DNA of 64,000 nt, from the NCBI RefSeq assembly GCF_002266285.1, contig NZ_NPMS01000001.1, forward strand, positions 1,054,001 to 1,118,000, given 5' to 3'. A program made the translations under genes and the position numbers. This document shows positions 1 to 9,370 of this stretch, one piece after another. The stretch's first letter is position 1. The number at the start of each line of letters is the position of its first letter. This stretch comes from Virgibacillus indicus. GTDB lineage: Bacteria > Bacillota > Bacilli > Bacillales > Amphibacillaceae. The notes under the pieces were generated by a model. The model did no database searches, was not told the DNA's origin, and saw only the letters and a program-made list of their open reading frames with translations.

Positions 1-587
1 GACTGATAAGCTACATCTTCACTTTCTTTATAAGCGCCTTTAACCAAACGGATTCTGACATCCTTTAGCTTTTCAAGATCTTCCTCAGCACGATAAAGGT
101 AGGACTGAATAACTGTACCGACATTGGTGTATTGTTTTCGTAGAATATGTAATACATCCAATGTTTTTTCATAGTGAAGATATTTTTCCATATCTATATT
201 AATGAAAATATCATACTCATATGCTCTATCCAGAATCTCTTTCATGTTTTCTATACAGAAATCTCTCTCGATATCGAGGCCAAGCTGCGTTAATTTCACT
301 GAAACATGACAATCCAGATTTTCGTTATGAATTGTTTCCAGAAGCTGAATGATTTCATCCTTTGCCATCCCAGCCTCAGATTTATCCGCTACAAACTCAC
401 CCAGATTATCAAGTGTCGCACTGATTCCTTTACTATTTAGCTCTTTCACCACTTCTATAACGCTTTCAATATTTGTTCCGGCAACAAACTTTTCGGCACC
501 CAATCGAAAGCCCCACTTTTTTGCATTTGTATTTAATAATTTATTATTTGATAAACCGATGAATAAATCTCTTGTTAGATTAGCCAT
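1..587 (-). CDS. Proline dehydrogenase (PRODH), C-terminus beyond window edge
   Basis: Flavoenzyme that oxidises proline to pyrroline-5-carboxylate, the first step of proline catabolism. About 195 N-terminal residues are visible. The translation opens MANLTRDLFIGLSNNK and continues through SVKLTQLGLDI, FINIDMEKY and VRLVKGAYKE-like segments typical of the PRODH TIM barrel. The ATG at 587 is preceded by AGGAGC at a normal distance. It lies 147 bases downstream of pruA on the same strand, so the two form one catabolic unit in the order dehydrogenase 2 then dehydrogenase 1, opposite to B. subtilis putBC. The gene runs off base 1, so only the N-terminal part can be judged. Confidence 0.93.
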   Translation of the reverse strand, partial: MANLTRDLFIGLSNNKLLNTNAKKWGFRLGAEKFVAGTNIESVIEVVKELNSKGISATLDNLGEFVADKSEAGMAKDEIIQLLETIHNENLDCHVSVKLTQLGLDIERDFCIENMKEILDRAYEYDIFINIDMEKYLHYEKTLDVLHILRKQYTNVGTVIQSYLYRAEEDLEKLKDVRIRLVKGAYKESEDVAYQ

Positions 588-694
588 AGTACAAGCTCCT
601 TTATATATGTGTTCCATACAGTTTATCTGCTGCCATGAAAAACACATTTACGGTATAATAAATTGGGAATTTAGAAAACACAAAATATTTTATA

Positions 695-723
695 GCTGAG
701 GCAGGTATAAAAACCGCCTCAGC
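695..723 (-). terminator. Hairpin between pruA and proline dehydrogenase
   Basis: An 8-bp perfect stem (GCTGAGGC with GCCTCAGC) lies in the 147-base gap after pruA. The following bases on the minus strand are AT-rich but not a clean T run. It may be a partial terminator or an mRNA-processing/stability hairpin setting the ratio of the two enzymes, rather than a full stop. Confidence 0.55.
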
Positions 724-734
724 CAAAATTTCAT

Positions 735-2285
735 TTAGAACATTTCAGAAACCATTTTAGCTTCAACAAAATGCTGGAGATAATCCGGTCCACCGGCTTT
801 TGAATCTGTACCGGACATTTTGAACCCGCCAAATGGATGGTAGCCAACAATTGCAGCAGTACATCCACGGTTAAAGTACAGGTTACCTACATGGAAATCA
901 TATCTTGCTCTATTCAGATGATCACGATTGTTGGAAATTACTGCACCAGTCAGACCATATTCGGTATTATTGGCAATTTCCAGTAATTCGTCAAAATTCG
1001 CTGCTTTTGCAAATCCAACAACCGGACCAAAGATTTCCTCCTGCATGATTTTTGCTTTTGGATCCAAATCTTTAAAGATAGTAGGATGTACGAAATAGCC
1101 TTTAGAATCATCTGTTTCCCCGCCATAGGCAAGTTCGCCTTCATTTTTTCCAATTTCGATATATTCTTTAATTTTATCGAATTGCTTCTGATTAACAACA
1201 GCTCCCATGTAGACATTTTCATCTGCAGGGTTACCAACTGTAATCAGTTCTTTTGTCAATGCGATTGATTTATCAAGCACTTCATCATAAACGTCCTCAT
1301 GAATGATTGCTCTTGAACATGCAGAACATTTTTGACCTGAGAAGCCAAACGCAGAATTCACGATTGAATCTGCAGCTAAGTCAAGATCTGCATCTTTATC
1401 GACGATGATTGTATCCTTACCGCCCATTTCTGCAACAACACGCTTAAGAAAGTTTTGACCTTCCTGAATTTTTGCTGCACGTTCCATAATACGTGTTCCG
1501 GTTGCACGGGAACCTGTGAAGTTAACAAAGTGAGTATCTTTATGATCGACAAGATAGTCACCGATTTCAGCGGGATCTCCAGGTACAAAGTTGAGTACCC
1601 CTTTTGGCAGTCCAGCTTCTTCCAGAACTTCCACCAGTTTATAAGCGATAACCGGTGTGTTTTCAGATGGTTTTAACAATACAGGATTACCCGCAACAAT
1701 TGGTGCAACAGCTGTACCAGCAACTATCGCAAATGCAAAGTTCCATGGTGGAATCGTTACACCAGGTCCCATTGGCTGATAGAAATACGTATTTTGCTCA
1801 TTCGGGCGATCGTTTATTTCTTTTCCCTTTTCAAGTTCAACCATCTCGCGTGCGTAATATTCCAGGAAGTCAATTCCTTCTGCAATATCTGCATCCGCCT
1901 GGTTCCAGGGTTTTCCAGCATCATATACCAGCCATGCAGAGAATTCATGCTTGCGGCGGCGTACAATCGCTGCAGCTTTATGAAGGATATCTGCTCGTTC
2001 TGATGCTTTCCATGTGCGCCATGTTTTAAAAGCTTCCAGCGCTGAATCCATTGCCTGGTCCACATGCGCTTTTGTAGCTTTGGATACTTTTCCTACCAGC
2101 TGCTCTTTATCGGAAGGATTGAAAGACTCAAGCTTATCATCGGTGTAAATTTTCTCTCCATTGATAACCAATGGATACTCCTTGCCTAATTCACCATGAA
2201 CTTGATCAAGAGCTGCTTTGAAGTCACTGATGACGGCTTCGTCTGTAAAATCTGTAAATGGTTCATGTTTGAAAGGTAGTACCAA
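735..2285 (-). CDS. pruA: 1-pyrroline-5-carboxylate dehydrogenase
   Basis: NAD-dependent aldehyde dehydrogenase that converts pyrroline-5-carboxylate/glutamate semialdehyde to glutamate, completing proline (or arginine) breakdown in the cytoplasm. The 516 codons match the RocA/PutC length. Visible features are the WNFAFAI stretch near residue 181, the NAD-loop FTGSRATG near 256, AEMGGKD with the general-base Glu near 286, and GQKCSACSR with the nucleophile Cys near 320. The start is TTG at 2285, chosen because TAGGAGG sits just upstream; no ATG in frame fits better. A consensus sigma-54 promoter lies 83 bases upstream and a sigma-54 activator gene is divergent, so induction by proline or a related signal is likely. 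Confidence 0.95.
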   Translation of the reverse strand: MVLPFKHEPFTDFTDEAVISDFKAALDQVHGELGKEYPLVINGEKIYTDDKLESFNPSDKEQLVGKVSKATKAHVDQAMDSALEAFKTWRTWKASERADILHKAAAIVRRRKHEFSAWLVYDAGKPWNQADADIAEGIDFLEYYAREMVELEKGKEINDRPNEQNTYFYQPMGPGVTIPPWNFAFAIVAGTAVAPIVAGNPVLLKPSENTPVIAYKLVEVLEEAGLPKGVLNFVPGDPAEIGDYLVDHKDTHFVNFTGSRATGTRIMERAAKIQEGQNFLKRVVAEMGGKDTIIVDKDADLDLAADSIVNSAFGFSGQKCSACSRAIIHEDVYDEVLDKSIALTKELITVGNPADENVYMGAVVNQKQFDKIKEYIEIGKNEGELAYGGETDDSKGYFVHPTIFKDLDPKAKIMQEEIFGPVVGFAKAANFDELLEIANNTEYGLTGAVISNNRDHLNRARYDFHVGNLYFNRGCTAAIVGYHPFGGFKMSGTDSKAGGPDYLQHFVEAKMVSEMF

Positions 2286-2367
2286 ATATAAAACCTCCTA
2301 AAAAAGTAATTTGCTGTAAGAGAAGCTAAAGATATATTGTAATTCTTTTCTCTCTTACCATTATTAT

Positions 2368-2383
2368 AGCAAAAAACGTGCCA
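2368..2383 (-). promoter_or_regulatory. Sigma-54 (SigL) promoter for the pruA operon
   Basis: On the minus strand the sequence reads TGGCACGTTTTTTGCT, a full match to the -24/-12 consensus TGGCAC-N5-TTGCW. It sits 83 bases before the TTG start of pruA and beside a divergent gene for a sigma-54 activator. This is among the most secure regulatory calls in the window. Confidence 0.9.
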
Positions 2384-2411
2384 ACACTTCTAAATAAAAG
2401 TCTATTTATGT

Positions 2412-2425
2412 TGAAATCGCTTACA
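2412..2425. promoter_or_regulatory. cre box (CcpA site)
   Basis: TGAAATCGCTTACA fits every position of the catabolite-responsive-element pattern TGWNANCGNTNWCA. It lies just upstream of the sigma-54 promoter and between it and the activator gene. CcpA bound here could block the activator from contacting the promoter, or repress the activator gene, giving carbon repression of proline use. Binding is inferred. Confidence 0.7.
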
Positions 2426-2492
2426 GTAAACGTGATAAATTTTATTTTTTTGTGATAACTGTCAATTTATTTTTGTATAATTGTTAAACATA

Positions 2493-2531
2493 TTTACATT
2501 TATGTAAAGCAGTTGTACAATTTACGTACAA
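2493..2531. promoter_or_regulatory. Two palindromes, candidate activator (enhancer) sites
   Basis: TTTACATTTATGTAAA (2493-2508) is a perfect inverted repeat. TTGTACAATTTACGTACAA (2513-2531) is a second one with TTGTAC/GTACAA arms. They stand about 110-160 bases upstream of the sigma-54 promoter, a usual distance for enhancer-binding proteins, and only 30 bases before the activator's own start, so they could serve both activation of pruA and autorepression. Confidence 0.5.
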
Positions 2532-2560
2532 TTACTTTACATTACTAGGAGGCTAAATTC

Positions 2561-3937
2561 GTGTCTGATGATTTATTTTATCACTTGAAAGCTGTTTTGA
2601 AAGCAGAGGATGATGCGATAACCATCATTAATAATCAGCGTATGGTACTTTTTTGGAATGACGCTGCTGTTCAGACATACAATATCAGTCAATCCGAGAT
2701 TACTAATAATAGAATAACCGACTTCTTTCATTCAGATGACCTTATGGTGCTGGAGGTTCTGAAAACAAAGGAAGCAGTAAATAATGTCTATCATCGGCCG
2801 CGGGAGGACAAGCATGTAGTCGTCAATGCTTCTCCGATTTATGATGATGAAGATAACATCATTGGAGCCGTATCTGTCGAAAGGGACATTACTCAAATTG
2901 TAAAGCTCAATGACAATCTGGAAACAACATCTGCTGAGCTGAATGAATTAAAACAAAAAATTTATGCGACTGAATCCAGTTCTCCATTTTCTAAACTGGC
3001 TGGAAGAAGTATATCTCTTAAGCAAACTGTACAAATTGCACAAAAAGCAGCAAATACCGAAGCAACTACATTGATTCTTGGCGAAAGCGGGACCGGAAAA
3101 GAAGTATGTGCAAGGGCTATTCATGAAGCAAGTCCACGTAAGGATGCTCCCTTCATTCCTGTTAATTGTGGCGCCATTCCGGAAGCATTATTTGAAAGTG
3201 AATTATTTGGCTATGAAGGTGGATCATTTACGGGAGCAGAGAAAAAAGGAAAAGCGGGTAAAATTGAAATGGCTGATGGCGGTACATTATTTTTGGATGA
3301 AGTAGGAGAACTTCCACTGGAAATGCAGGTGAAACTGCTGCGTGTGCTGCAGGAGAATAATATTTATCGGATTGGTGACTCCACAGGAAGAAAAGTGAAT
3401 GTCCGTTTTATCGCTGCAACTAATCAGAACCTTGTCCAGCTGATGGAAGACAAACAATTCCGTACAGATTTATTTTACCGTCTGAACGTGATCCAGCTGA
3501 CAATGCCCCCACTTCGAGAAAGAATAGATGATATTCCTAAGCTTACCAGTCTTTTTCTGAAACAATTTGCAGAAAAATACCAGGTTCCCGAGCCAAAACT
3601 GGACGACGAAGCATTTCAGATTCTCTTGCAGTATGACTGGCCTGGAAATGTCAGAGAGCTGCGCAATATGATGGAAAGACTCATCATTCTTTCTGAAAAA
3701 ACAATCATTGAAAAGCACGATTTGCACAATCTCTTTCCAAATATGAAGGTAACGGAGAAAAGTTCGAGGGCCGAGGTGAGTTCCACCCTCCCTGCGGAAA
3801 AGGAAAGTATTGAAAAGCAGCTGATTAAGGAAACACTGGTTCAAACCAATGGGAATAAATCCGATGCTGCTAGAAGACTGGGAATATCACGTGTGACCCT
3901 TTATAGTAAACTAAAACGATATAAAATAGAAGTATAA
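2561..3937 (+). CDS. Sigma-54-dependent activator (PAS-AAA-Fis), proline catabolism regulator
   Basis: Enhancer-binding protein of the RocR type, 458 residues. The order is an N-terminal PAS sensor (about 1-115), a short linker, and the AAA+ domain (about 145-375) with Walker A GESGTGKE near 174, the sigma-54 contact loop as GSFTGA near 221 (usual form GAFTGA), and Walker B GTLFLDE near 241. A Fis-type helix-turn-helix ends the protein ([20 protein letters not shown]). The start is GTG at 2561 behind AGGAGGC. It is divergent from pruA, which carries a sigma-54 promoter, so it most likely activates that operon. The ligand sensed by the PAS domain is unknown. Confidence 0.92.
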   Translation: MSDDLFYHLKAVLKAEDDAITIINNQRMVLFWNDAAVQTYNISQSEITNNRITDFFHSDDLMVLEVLKTKEAVNNVYHRPREDKHVVVNASPIYDDEDNIIGAVSVERDITQIVKLNDNLETTSAELNELKQKIYATESSSPFSKLAGRSISLKQTVQIAQKAANTEATTLILGESGTGKEVCARAIHEASPRKDAPFIPVNCGAIPEALFESELFGYEGGSFTGAEKKGKAGKIEMADGGTLFLDEVGELPLEMQVKLLRVLQENNIYRIGDSTGRKVNVRFIAATNQNLVQLMEDKQFRTDLFYRLNVIQLTMPPLRERIDDIPKLTSLFLKQFAEKYQVPEPKLDDEAFQILLQYDWPGNVRELRNMMERLIILSEKTIIEKHDLHNLFPNMKVTEKSSRAEVSSTLPAEKESIEKQLIKETLVQTNGNKSDAARRLGISRVTLYSKLKRYKIEV

Positions 3938-4017
3938 GAGGCAAATTTCTGATTCCCCCTGGAACTTGGGTTCGATGTTCATAGGGGCTCTTGTGGTCTT
4001 TTCGTGACTGCTTCCCA

Positions 4018-4105
4018 GTCATGGACGAATATTCTTGTTTCAAGATGGCTATCTGCCCGGTTGAACGGATATTCCTGTTCTCGGGACGGATACCTCTGGC
4101 TAGAA
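4018..4105 (+). repeat. GGATAT-family intergenic repeat, copy 1
   Basis: Follows the stop of the sigma-54 activator. It contains GTTGAACGGATATTCCTG and CTCGGGACGGATACCTCTGG, plus a more degenerate unit upstream. The same word pair recurs at seven or more other intergenic sites in the window (see 18800-19000). No protein can be supported here. Confidence 0.75.
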
Positions 4106-4118
4106 ATCTACCCCCTAA

Positions 4119-5177
4119 TTACTTTCCATCCCTGCTTCTCCCTCTCAATTCCTTCAGTCGAACAAATCTCTCAAGCTTATCCAATTCATAAAACAGTTCG
4201 ATGATACTGCTGGCGATAGGAAAAAGGTAAGTCCACTTTTCGAATCCCGACCCTTGCAGTTCCTCTATCAGATTATTAATTGTCACACGCATAGCTGATT
4301 TCGCTACCTTTTGCAGATCCTTATCCAGAATAACCTTGTCCTCATACATCAGCAGAATATTTTCACTGTACATGTTTATTTCACTTACCAGTTTCTTAAT
4401 AAGATGCGATTTTCCACTTGAAATTGTTTCAATATGATCGAGGTTTTTCTCCAGACTTTGAATTAACGTATATTTTTTCTCCAATACTCTGATCATATGC
4501 TTGTAAATAACAATGTTCCTCAGAAAATCTATCTTTTTTCTTATAAACAGACTGGTTTTTTCATCGGAAATAATTTCATAGTAGCTCTTTGTTTTATTAA
4601 TCAATTTTTCTGTTTCCCTGTCCTCCCCTTTCATTTGTGGAAGACTCATTGTTTGATTTGGAATTACCCGCAGCAGAAAGTTTGTCTTTTCACTCGCTTC
4701 CTTAATCATCGCAAAAAGTATTTTTTGATGGTCAGGCGGATAAATCAAAACATTAATAATAAAAGCGGAAAGAACACCGATTGCGACTAAGGAGAGCCGC
4801 TCAATGACATAGATAAAACTGACTCCGTCACTGCTTGCCAGCATCAGTGTAACAATAGTCAATACCGTCAAACTGACTGTTTTATTCAAGCCAAGTTTGA
4901 TATTGATTGCGATTGAAATAATAACAACTACCCCAACGGAAAGTGGATGACTACCAAGCAGCAAAATTCCAAGCAATGCAAATACAAGTCCTACACCGTT
5001 GGAGATCAGAACCTCTTTAATATATGCAAAAGACCGCATAATCGAAGGCTGCATTGCAAGTACAGCGGCAATTGCTGCAACAAGCTGTAATTCCAGGCCA
5101 ATCATATTTGTAATCAATAATGTCAAAACTACCGCTAATCCTGTTTTTACCATACGCGGTCCAATATTAAATTCCAT
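4119..5177 (-). CDS. Aromatic acid exporter family / FUSC-like membrane protein
   Basis: About 352 residues. The N-terminal half has five or six hydrophobic segments (for example TGLAVVLTLLITNMIGLEL and VGLVFALLGILLLG), followed by a charged cytoplasmic region rich in Lys/Glu. This is the layout of the ArAE/DUF939 proteins of Bacillaceae (YqjA-like), thought to export aromatic or other weak organic acids. The ATG at 5177 is preferred because GAGGTG sits 6 bases upstream; an in-frame TTG 21 bases earlier has no ribosome site. It stands alone and its substrate cannot be read from sequence. Confidence 0.75.
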   Translation of the reverse strand: MEFNIGPRMVKTGLAVVLTLLITNMIGLELQLVAAIAAVLAMQPSIMRSFAYIKEVLISNGVGLVFALLGILLLGSHPLSVGVVVIISIAINIKLGLNKTVSLTVLTIVTLMLASSDGVSFIYVIERLSLVAIGVLSAFIINVLIYPPDHQKILFAMIKEASEKTNFLLRVIPNQTMSLPQMKGEDRETEKLINKTKSYYEIISDEKTSLFIRKKIDFLRNIVIYKHMIRVLEKKYTLIQSLEKNLDHIETISSGKSHLIKKLVSEINMYSENILLMYEDKVILDKDLQKVAKSAMRVTINNLIEELQGSGFEKWTYLFPIASSIIELFYELDKLERFVRLKELRGRSRDGK

Positions 5178-5266
5178 TTTCCGCACCTCAAATGACAACG
5201 ATTTGAATTCTGTTATTCTAGTATAGAAATGATTTATATACTATCCAAGAATCGAACATTAGAACA

Positions 5267-5415
5267 AAGGCGCAAGCGCCCGTATAGCGACGTACGAACT
5301 GGACTGAACCGCAGGAGATAAAGGAAACACGGCGACCGTAGGGAGCCGATGTTGACTTATCGTACGGAGGTGAAGGAAGTTCGCTAGTCGCTGGGCGCTG
5401 GAGCCGGACGTGGCC
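5267..5415. repeat. GC-rich structured intergenic element
   Basis: This is the only notable content of the 365-base gap before the next gene. AGCGCCC (5275-5281) and GCGAC (5287-5291) pair with GTCGC (5387-5391) and GGGCGCT (5393-5399) to close a roughly 125-base structure. The inner CGTACG words at 5291 and 5361 can also pair. Composition is much richer in G+C than the flanks. It resembles the dispersed non-coding repeats common in Bacillaceae chromosomes. It is either a mobile repeat or a structured RNA; no function is claimed. Confidence 0.6.
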
Positions 5416-5541
5416 GATTTTATCGTTAACTATATAGAGCCTATCATTTTATACTTTCTTTACTTATAAAAAATATGCACATATATATTTCTATTCGGGC
5501 TAATTAGAATGAATTCCACCCTCCTGACATTTGGTAAAGTT

Positions 5542-6084
5542 TCATCGCTTGTTTTTCTTCAGCATTTCCTGCAAATACTCCTCTGACTTCCCTTTAGGAA
5601 TACTAAGGCTTTCCCACTTTCCATCTTTTCTTTGTTTTCCTATATAAACGATTTGCCCAACATGATAGGCATAGTGAGCCATTTGTCTTTCGATAGCATC
5701 CATTACGGTATGACTTTCCCCGCGAATATAAATATTTTTCAACAAGTCTCCTTGTTCCAAATCATCGATTGCTTCAAACAGAGCATTCCAGCCCTTTTCC
5801 CAGATTGAGATGATTTCTATTTTCGATGATAAATCCTCTTCAAATTCCTGATCCCGATTCCTATCAGGCTTTTCACCATCAGATCCAAGGAAATCAGTCC
5901 ACCTTGAAATCATATTACCACTCAGATGCTTGACAATAATTGCAATACTGTTAGAAGTTTCATTTAATGCCCAATGCATATCATCTTCAGACAATTGCCG
6001 CAATGACTTATCCCCTAGTTCTTTCACACTTCCAAACCTTTCCTGGATTACCTTCAGATACTCATGTCCAATACTCACCAGCAC
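5542..6084 (-). CDS. DinB-superfamily protein (DUF1572)
   Basis: 180 residues with the DUF1572 pattern: NSIAIIVKHLSGNMISRW near residue 45, then DLEQGDLLKNIYIRGE and MDAIERQMAHYAYHVGQIVYIGK. The His residues at KHLSG, at MAHYAYHVGQ and nearby match the metal-binding histidines of the DinB four-helix bundle. Bacillaceae carry many such proteins; some act as thiol-dependent transferases, but most have no known substrate. The ATG at 6084 follows GGAGGAGTG. A hairpin separates it from the UPF0182 gene upstream, so it is probably a separate transcript. Confidence 0.8.
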   Translation of the reverse strand: MLVSIGHEYLKVIQERFGSVKELGDKSLRQLSEDDMHWALNETSNSIAIIVKHLSGNMISRWTDFLGSDGEKPDRNRDQEFEEDLSSKIEIISIWEKGWNALFEAIDDLEQGDLLKNIYIRGESHTVMDAIERQMAHYAYHVGQIVYIGKQRKDGKWESLSIPKGKSEEYLQEMLKKNKR

Positions 6085-6134
6085 TCCTCCTTTAAATTTA
6101 CTTTCCTAAACAGCTTTTGTTACGTTTCTGGATA

Positions 6135-6168
6135 GAAGAAAAGCCGAAATCCCTATAAGATTCCGGCT
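6135..6168 (-). terminator. Terminator after the UPF0182 gene
   Basis: AGCCGGAAT pairs with ATTTCGGCT across a 9-base loop, followed on the minus strand by TTTCTTC. It lies 34 bases beyond the UPF0182 stop. Confidence 0.75.
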
Positions 6169-6201
6169 GATTTTCTTCTGTGAAGTTTAGGGAATTTCCC
6201 T

Positions 6202-8964
6202 CTATTCTTCTGTTTCAATCTCACCTAATCGACTTTCAATCTCTTCCATAATTTTTCCGGCTTCCTGCCAGTTGCCCTGGGATGCTTCCTCCTGATAGGC
6301 ATCGAACATTTCGGAAATCTCGCGCAGCATTTCTTCTGCTCCCATAAGCGGTTCCGGTTCCTCTTCCTGATCTGTGCCTTCTTCAGTTTTTTCCTCCTGC
6401 TCTGGCTCGTCTGCCACATTTTCCGGATCGATCAACTGCAGCATGGAGTCAAGTGCTTTGTCAAAGGTTTCCTCCATAACAATATGATCTTCATATGCAA
6501 GAATAATCTGCTTCACTTCCGGCAGCGATGTTTCATTTGATGATTCAATATAAATTGGTTCCACATACATTACCGTATCCTCAATCGGTATAGCCAGCAG
6601 ATTTCCGCGAATGACTTCTGAACCGCCCTGTGACCAAAGATTCAGCTGCTGCGAAATGTTGCTGTCCTGATTAATCCGGTTTTCTATTTGCTGTGGACCG
6701 TAAATATTTTTTTGTTTTGGAAAACGATAAACAAATTTTTCCCCATAATGTTCACCATCATTTCTGACCCCCATCCAGGCAATCATATTTTGTCTGTTTT
6801 TCGGAGTATATGGTGTCATTAAAATGAATTCCTCCTGATCGGACTCAGGCAGTTTCATAGTTATATAGTATGGCTCGACTTCCGTATCCTCGTTGAAATA
6901 CTTTTCGGTCGGGAATTGCCAGAAATCTTCCCGGTTATAAAATATTTCCAGGTTTGACATATGATAGGTACCATACATGGCAGCCTGAATTTTAAACAGC
7001 ATTTCTGGATAACGGAAATGTGCCTGAACATCTTCAGGTACCTCTTCCGTAAACAAATCCGGGAACATACCCTGATAGGTCTGCATTAAAGGGTCCTCTG
7101 AATCTACCGTATAAAAAGTAGTATCACCAGTATAGGCATCAATAACAACCTTTACGGAATTTCGAATGTAATTTTCCTGTCCTCTGTGAGCCTCGGCATA
7201 TGGATAGTTCTCTGCTGTCAAGTAAGCATCGATAATCCATGCAAGGCTGCCGTCATCTCTTACAAAAATATAAGGATCTTCATCATATTGGAAAAATGGT
7301 GCGATTCGCTCCACTCTTTCAACAATATTGCGGGTTTCCAGCAGCTTACTGTCAGAATTTATCTGATCAGATACAAACATCCTGAATGATCCATCATTTA
7401 TGGCAAACAGCAATCTATTGATTCCTGTTAATGGGATCCCCGCATCCTCTTCAAAGCGGCTCGTCATATTTTCATCCCCGGAAGGATAATCAAATTCATC
7501 CACTTCACTATTTACAATGACACTATCATACGGCTCTTCTCCAAAATAGATTTGTGGCCGTGTTACATCCAGGACCCCTTCAGGCGGAACATTCCGCAGC
7601 ATATATTCCGGCTGCCCCTGAGATGTTATCTTGTTTACATGGCTCATCGCAACACCATATCCGTGAGTGTAGCGCAAATTCTGATTTACCCATGTTTGCG
7701 CCTGTGATGGTAAATCCACAGTACTTAATTCACGTGCTCCAATAAATACCTGTTCATATTCCCCGTCAATTTCATAGCGGTCGATATCAATATCATTAAA
7801 TTCATAATACGTACGAAATGTTTGCAGCTGATTGTAAACATCCATAATTGGCCGGGAATCATTAATCCGGACATTATCAATCGTTAATTGATTGCGATCC
7901 AGCATCGCCTTATCCAATGAATTATTCCCCGGATGCTCATTTTCATCAATATTATCCAGGTCATAAGCAGCTCTGGTAAAATTCAGATTATGTTCGAGAT
8001 AAGGCTCTTCCCTGGAAAATTCATTTGGTGAAACGATGAAGTTCTGAACAATAACGGATGCCCCCTGTGCCAATACCACCAAGACAATATACGCAATAAA
8101 CGGTGTTGCCATCGCATTTATGTTCCCGCGGGTTAATAAAATTATGAGCCAGATAGTTCCTATAACTGCTGCCGCGGCAAGCACGTAGGCTGCCGGTATA
8201 TTAATCAAGTTATCTGTGTAGCTCAGGCCGTAAACTACACTCTCCTGGAAGATGTTCACCTGATTGCTCAGCAGTGTTTTAAATGGAGCAAGCAAATGGG
8301 TACCTGCCAAAAGCAAGCCGACGATCCCCAGCGTAACCCCCATATGTAACTGTGCAGAACGGCTCATCCTGTAGATATTAAATACTGAATATGCACCGAT
8401 CTCCAAAACGAGGAAAAAGATCGCCAGTCCAAGCAGTAAATAAATAATAAATTCTACAAATGGCAGGACAAACAAATAAAATGAAATATCCATATTAAAA
8501 TGAGGATCCGTTTGACCAAAAGAAGCATAGTTTGTCAGCTTTAGAAACGGCTCCCAGCCGACTCCCTGTACAATTGAACTCCCGATTAACCCAGTAAACA
8601 GGGCTCCACCCATCATAATAAGTCTGCTTGATTTACGATTTTCGATTAATGGCGGAAGCTGATTACTGTGAAAGTGGCTAAAATACGATTTCCGAATCCA
8701 TGCCAGTGTAATATAGGTTAATATAAAAAATAGGAGAAATCCGATTAACCCAAGCATAACCTTGCTTCCAAGAATCGTTGTATACACAGTTTCAAAACCA
8801 AGTGAGTCCATCCAGATATAATCCGTAATCCAATTCAATGAAAGCAGAAATATAATAGCTAAAACGATCAGCACCCCAAAAATTGTTCCAGCAATTTTAC
8901 CGATTTTCTTTAGTTTTCGAAGCTGTTCTGGACTCAATTTATTACTGTAATCTTTGTAATCCAA
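6202..8964 (-). CDS. UPF0182 family large membrane protein
   Basis: 920 residues, the usual length of UPF0182. Seven or so transmembrane helices occupy the first ~320 residues (for example IAGTIFGVLIVLAIIFLLSL and LGLAIFFLVLEIGAY). A large extracytoplasmic domain follows, carrying family landmarks such as VNQNLRYTHGYGVAMSHVN and IYFGEEPYDSVIVNS. The last ~70 residues are strongly acidic (PEQEEKTEEGTDQEEEPEP). The start is TTG at 8964 with GGGGG 7 bases upstream. The family is widespread in Bacillaceae and actinobacteria, but its activity is not established. Confidence 0.9.
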   Translation of the reverse strand: MDYKDYSNKLSPEQLRKLKKIGKIAGTIFGVLIVLAIIFLLSLNWITDYIWMDSLGFETVYTTILGSKVMLGLIGFLLFFILTYITLAWIRKSYFSHFHSNQLPPLIENRKSSRLIMMGGALFTGLIGSSIVQGVGWEPFLKLTNYASFGQTDPHFNMDISFYLFVLPFVEFIIYLLLGLAIFFLVLEIGAYSVFNIYRMSRSAQLHMGVTLGIVGLLLAGTHLLAPFKTLLSNQVNIFQESVVYGLSYTDNLINIPAAYVLAAAAVIGTIWLIILLTRGNINAMATPFIAYIVLVVLAQGASVIVQNFIVSPNEFSREEPYLEHNLNFTRAAYDLDNIDENEHPGNNSLDKAMLDRNQLTIDNVRINDSRPIMDVYNQLQTFRTYYEFNDIDIDRYEIDGEYEQVFIGARELSTVDLPSQAQTWVNQNLRYTHGYGVAMSHVNKITSQGQPEYMLRNVPPEGVLDVTRPQIYFGEEPYDSVIVNSEVDEFDYPSGDENMTSRFEEDAGIPLTGINRLLFAINDGSFRMFVSDQINSDSKLLETRNIVERVERIAPFFQYDEDPYIFVRDDGSLAWIIDAYLTAENYPYAEAHRGQENYIRNSVKVVIDAYTGDTTFYTVDSEDPLMQTYQGMFPDLFTEEVPEDVQAHFRYPEMLFKIQAAMYGTYHMSNLEIFYNREDFWQFPTEKYFNEDTEVEPYYITMKLPESDQEEFILMTPYTPKNRQNMIAWMGVRNDGEHYGEKFVYRFPKQKNIYGPQQIENRINQDSNISQQLNLWSQGGSEVIRGNLLAIPIEDTVMYVEPIYIESSNETSLPEVKQIILAYEDHIVMEETFDKALDSMLQLIDPENVADEPEQEEKTEEGTDQEEEPEPLMGAEEMLREISEMFDAYQEEASQGNWQEAGKIMEEIESRLGEIETEE

Positions 8965-9110
8965 AAATTAACCCCCTTTATTCTTCTCTGCCTTAATGAT
9001 AGCAGATAACTGGCAGAGTTTCTTTCTTAATGTATACGAATGGGAAGACAAAAAGTTTCGTAAGGGGGTAATACTATTTAATCGCAACCTGGAACTTCCG
9101 TTAGAAAATA

Positions 9111-9141
9111 AGGATATCCATTCAACTAATGGGATAGCTCT
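9111..9141 (-). repeat. GGATAT-family repeat, degenerate copy 2 (minus orientation)
   Basis: Read on the minus strand, GCTATCCCATTAGTTGAATG then GATATCC is a weak match to the unit seen at 18861-18940. It lies directly after the germination operon. Confidence 0.4.
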
Positions 9142-9154
9142 TCACACCATGTCA

Positions 9155-9370
9155 CTACTCCATCAGCTTTCCTAATGGACGAAATATCTCCCCTACCAAT
9201 TGATTAGGTCCAGGTGTGTCTGGAAAATAAATGAGCATAACTGCTAACAGAAATCCTGCCATTGTCAATCCAGCAAACGCCCATTTTTCTTTCTTTTGTT
9301 CCTTATCCATTTTCGGCCATTCATAAAGGATAACAAGAATGGTGACAACAATAACCCAAAACAGACTCAA
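9155..9370 (-). CDS. Small membrane protein at the end of a germination operon
   Basis: 71 residues with two predicted membrane segments (FWVIVVTILVILYEW and FAGLTMAGFLLAVMLIYF) separated by a charged KMDKEQKKEKW loop. The TTG start at 9370 overlaps the stop of the Ger(x)C gene (TTGA), and GAGGTG lies 8 bases before it, so it is translationally coupled as the fourth cistron. Small two-helix proteins that accompany some GerA-type receptors (the GerD-subunit class) modulate receptor function; assignment to that class is inferred from position and topology only. Confidence 0.75.
   Translation of the reverse strand: MSLFWVIVVTILVILYEWPKMDKEQKKEKWAFAGLTMAGFLLAVMLIYFPDTPGPNQLVGEIFRPLGKLME

Noticed and set aside
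950..2065. Open frames inside pruA in other frames
   Set aside because: Shadows of a clear aldehyde dehydrogenase gene; no independent start signals or recognisable products.
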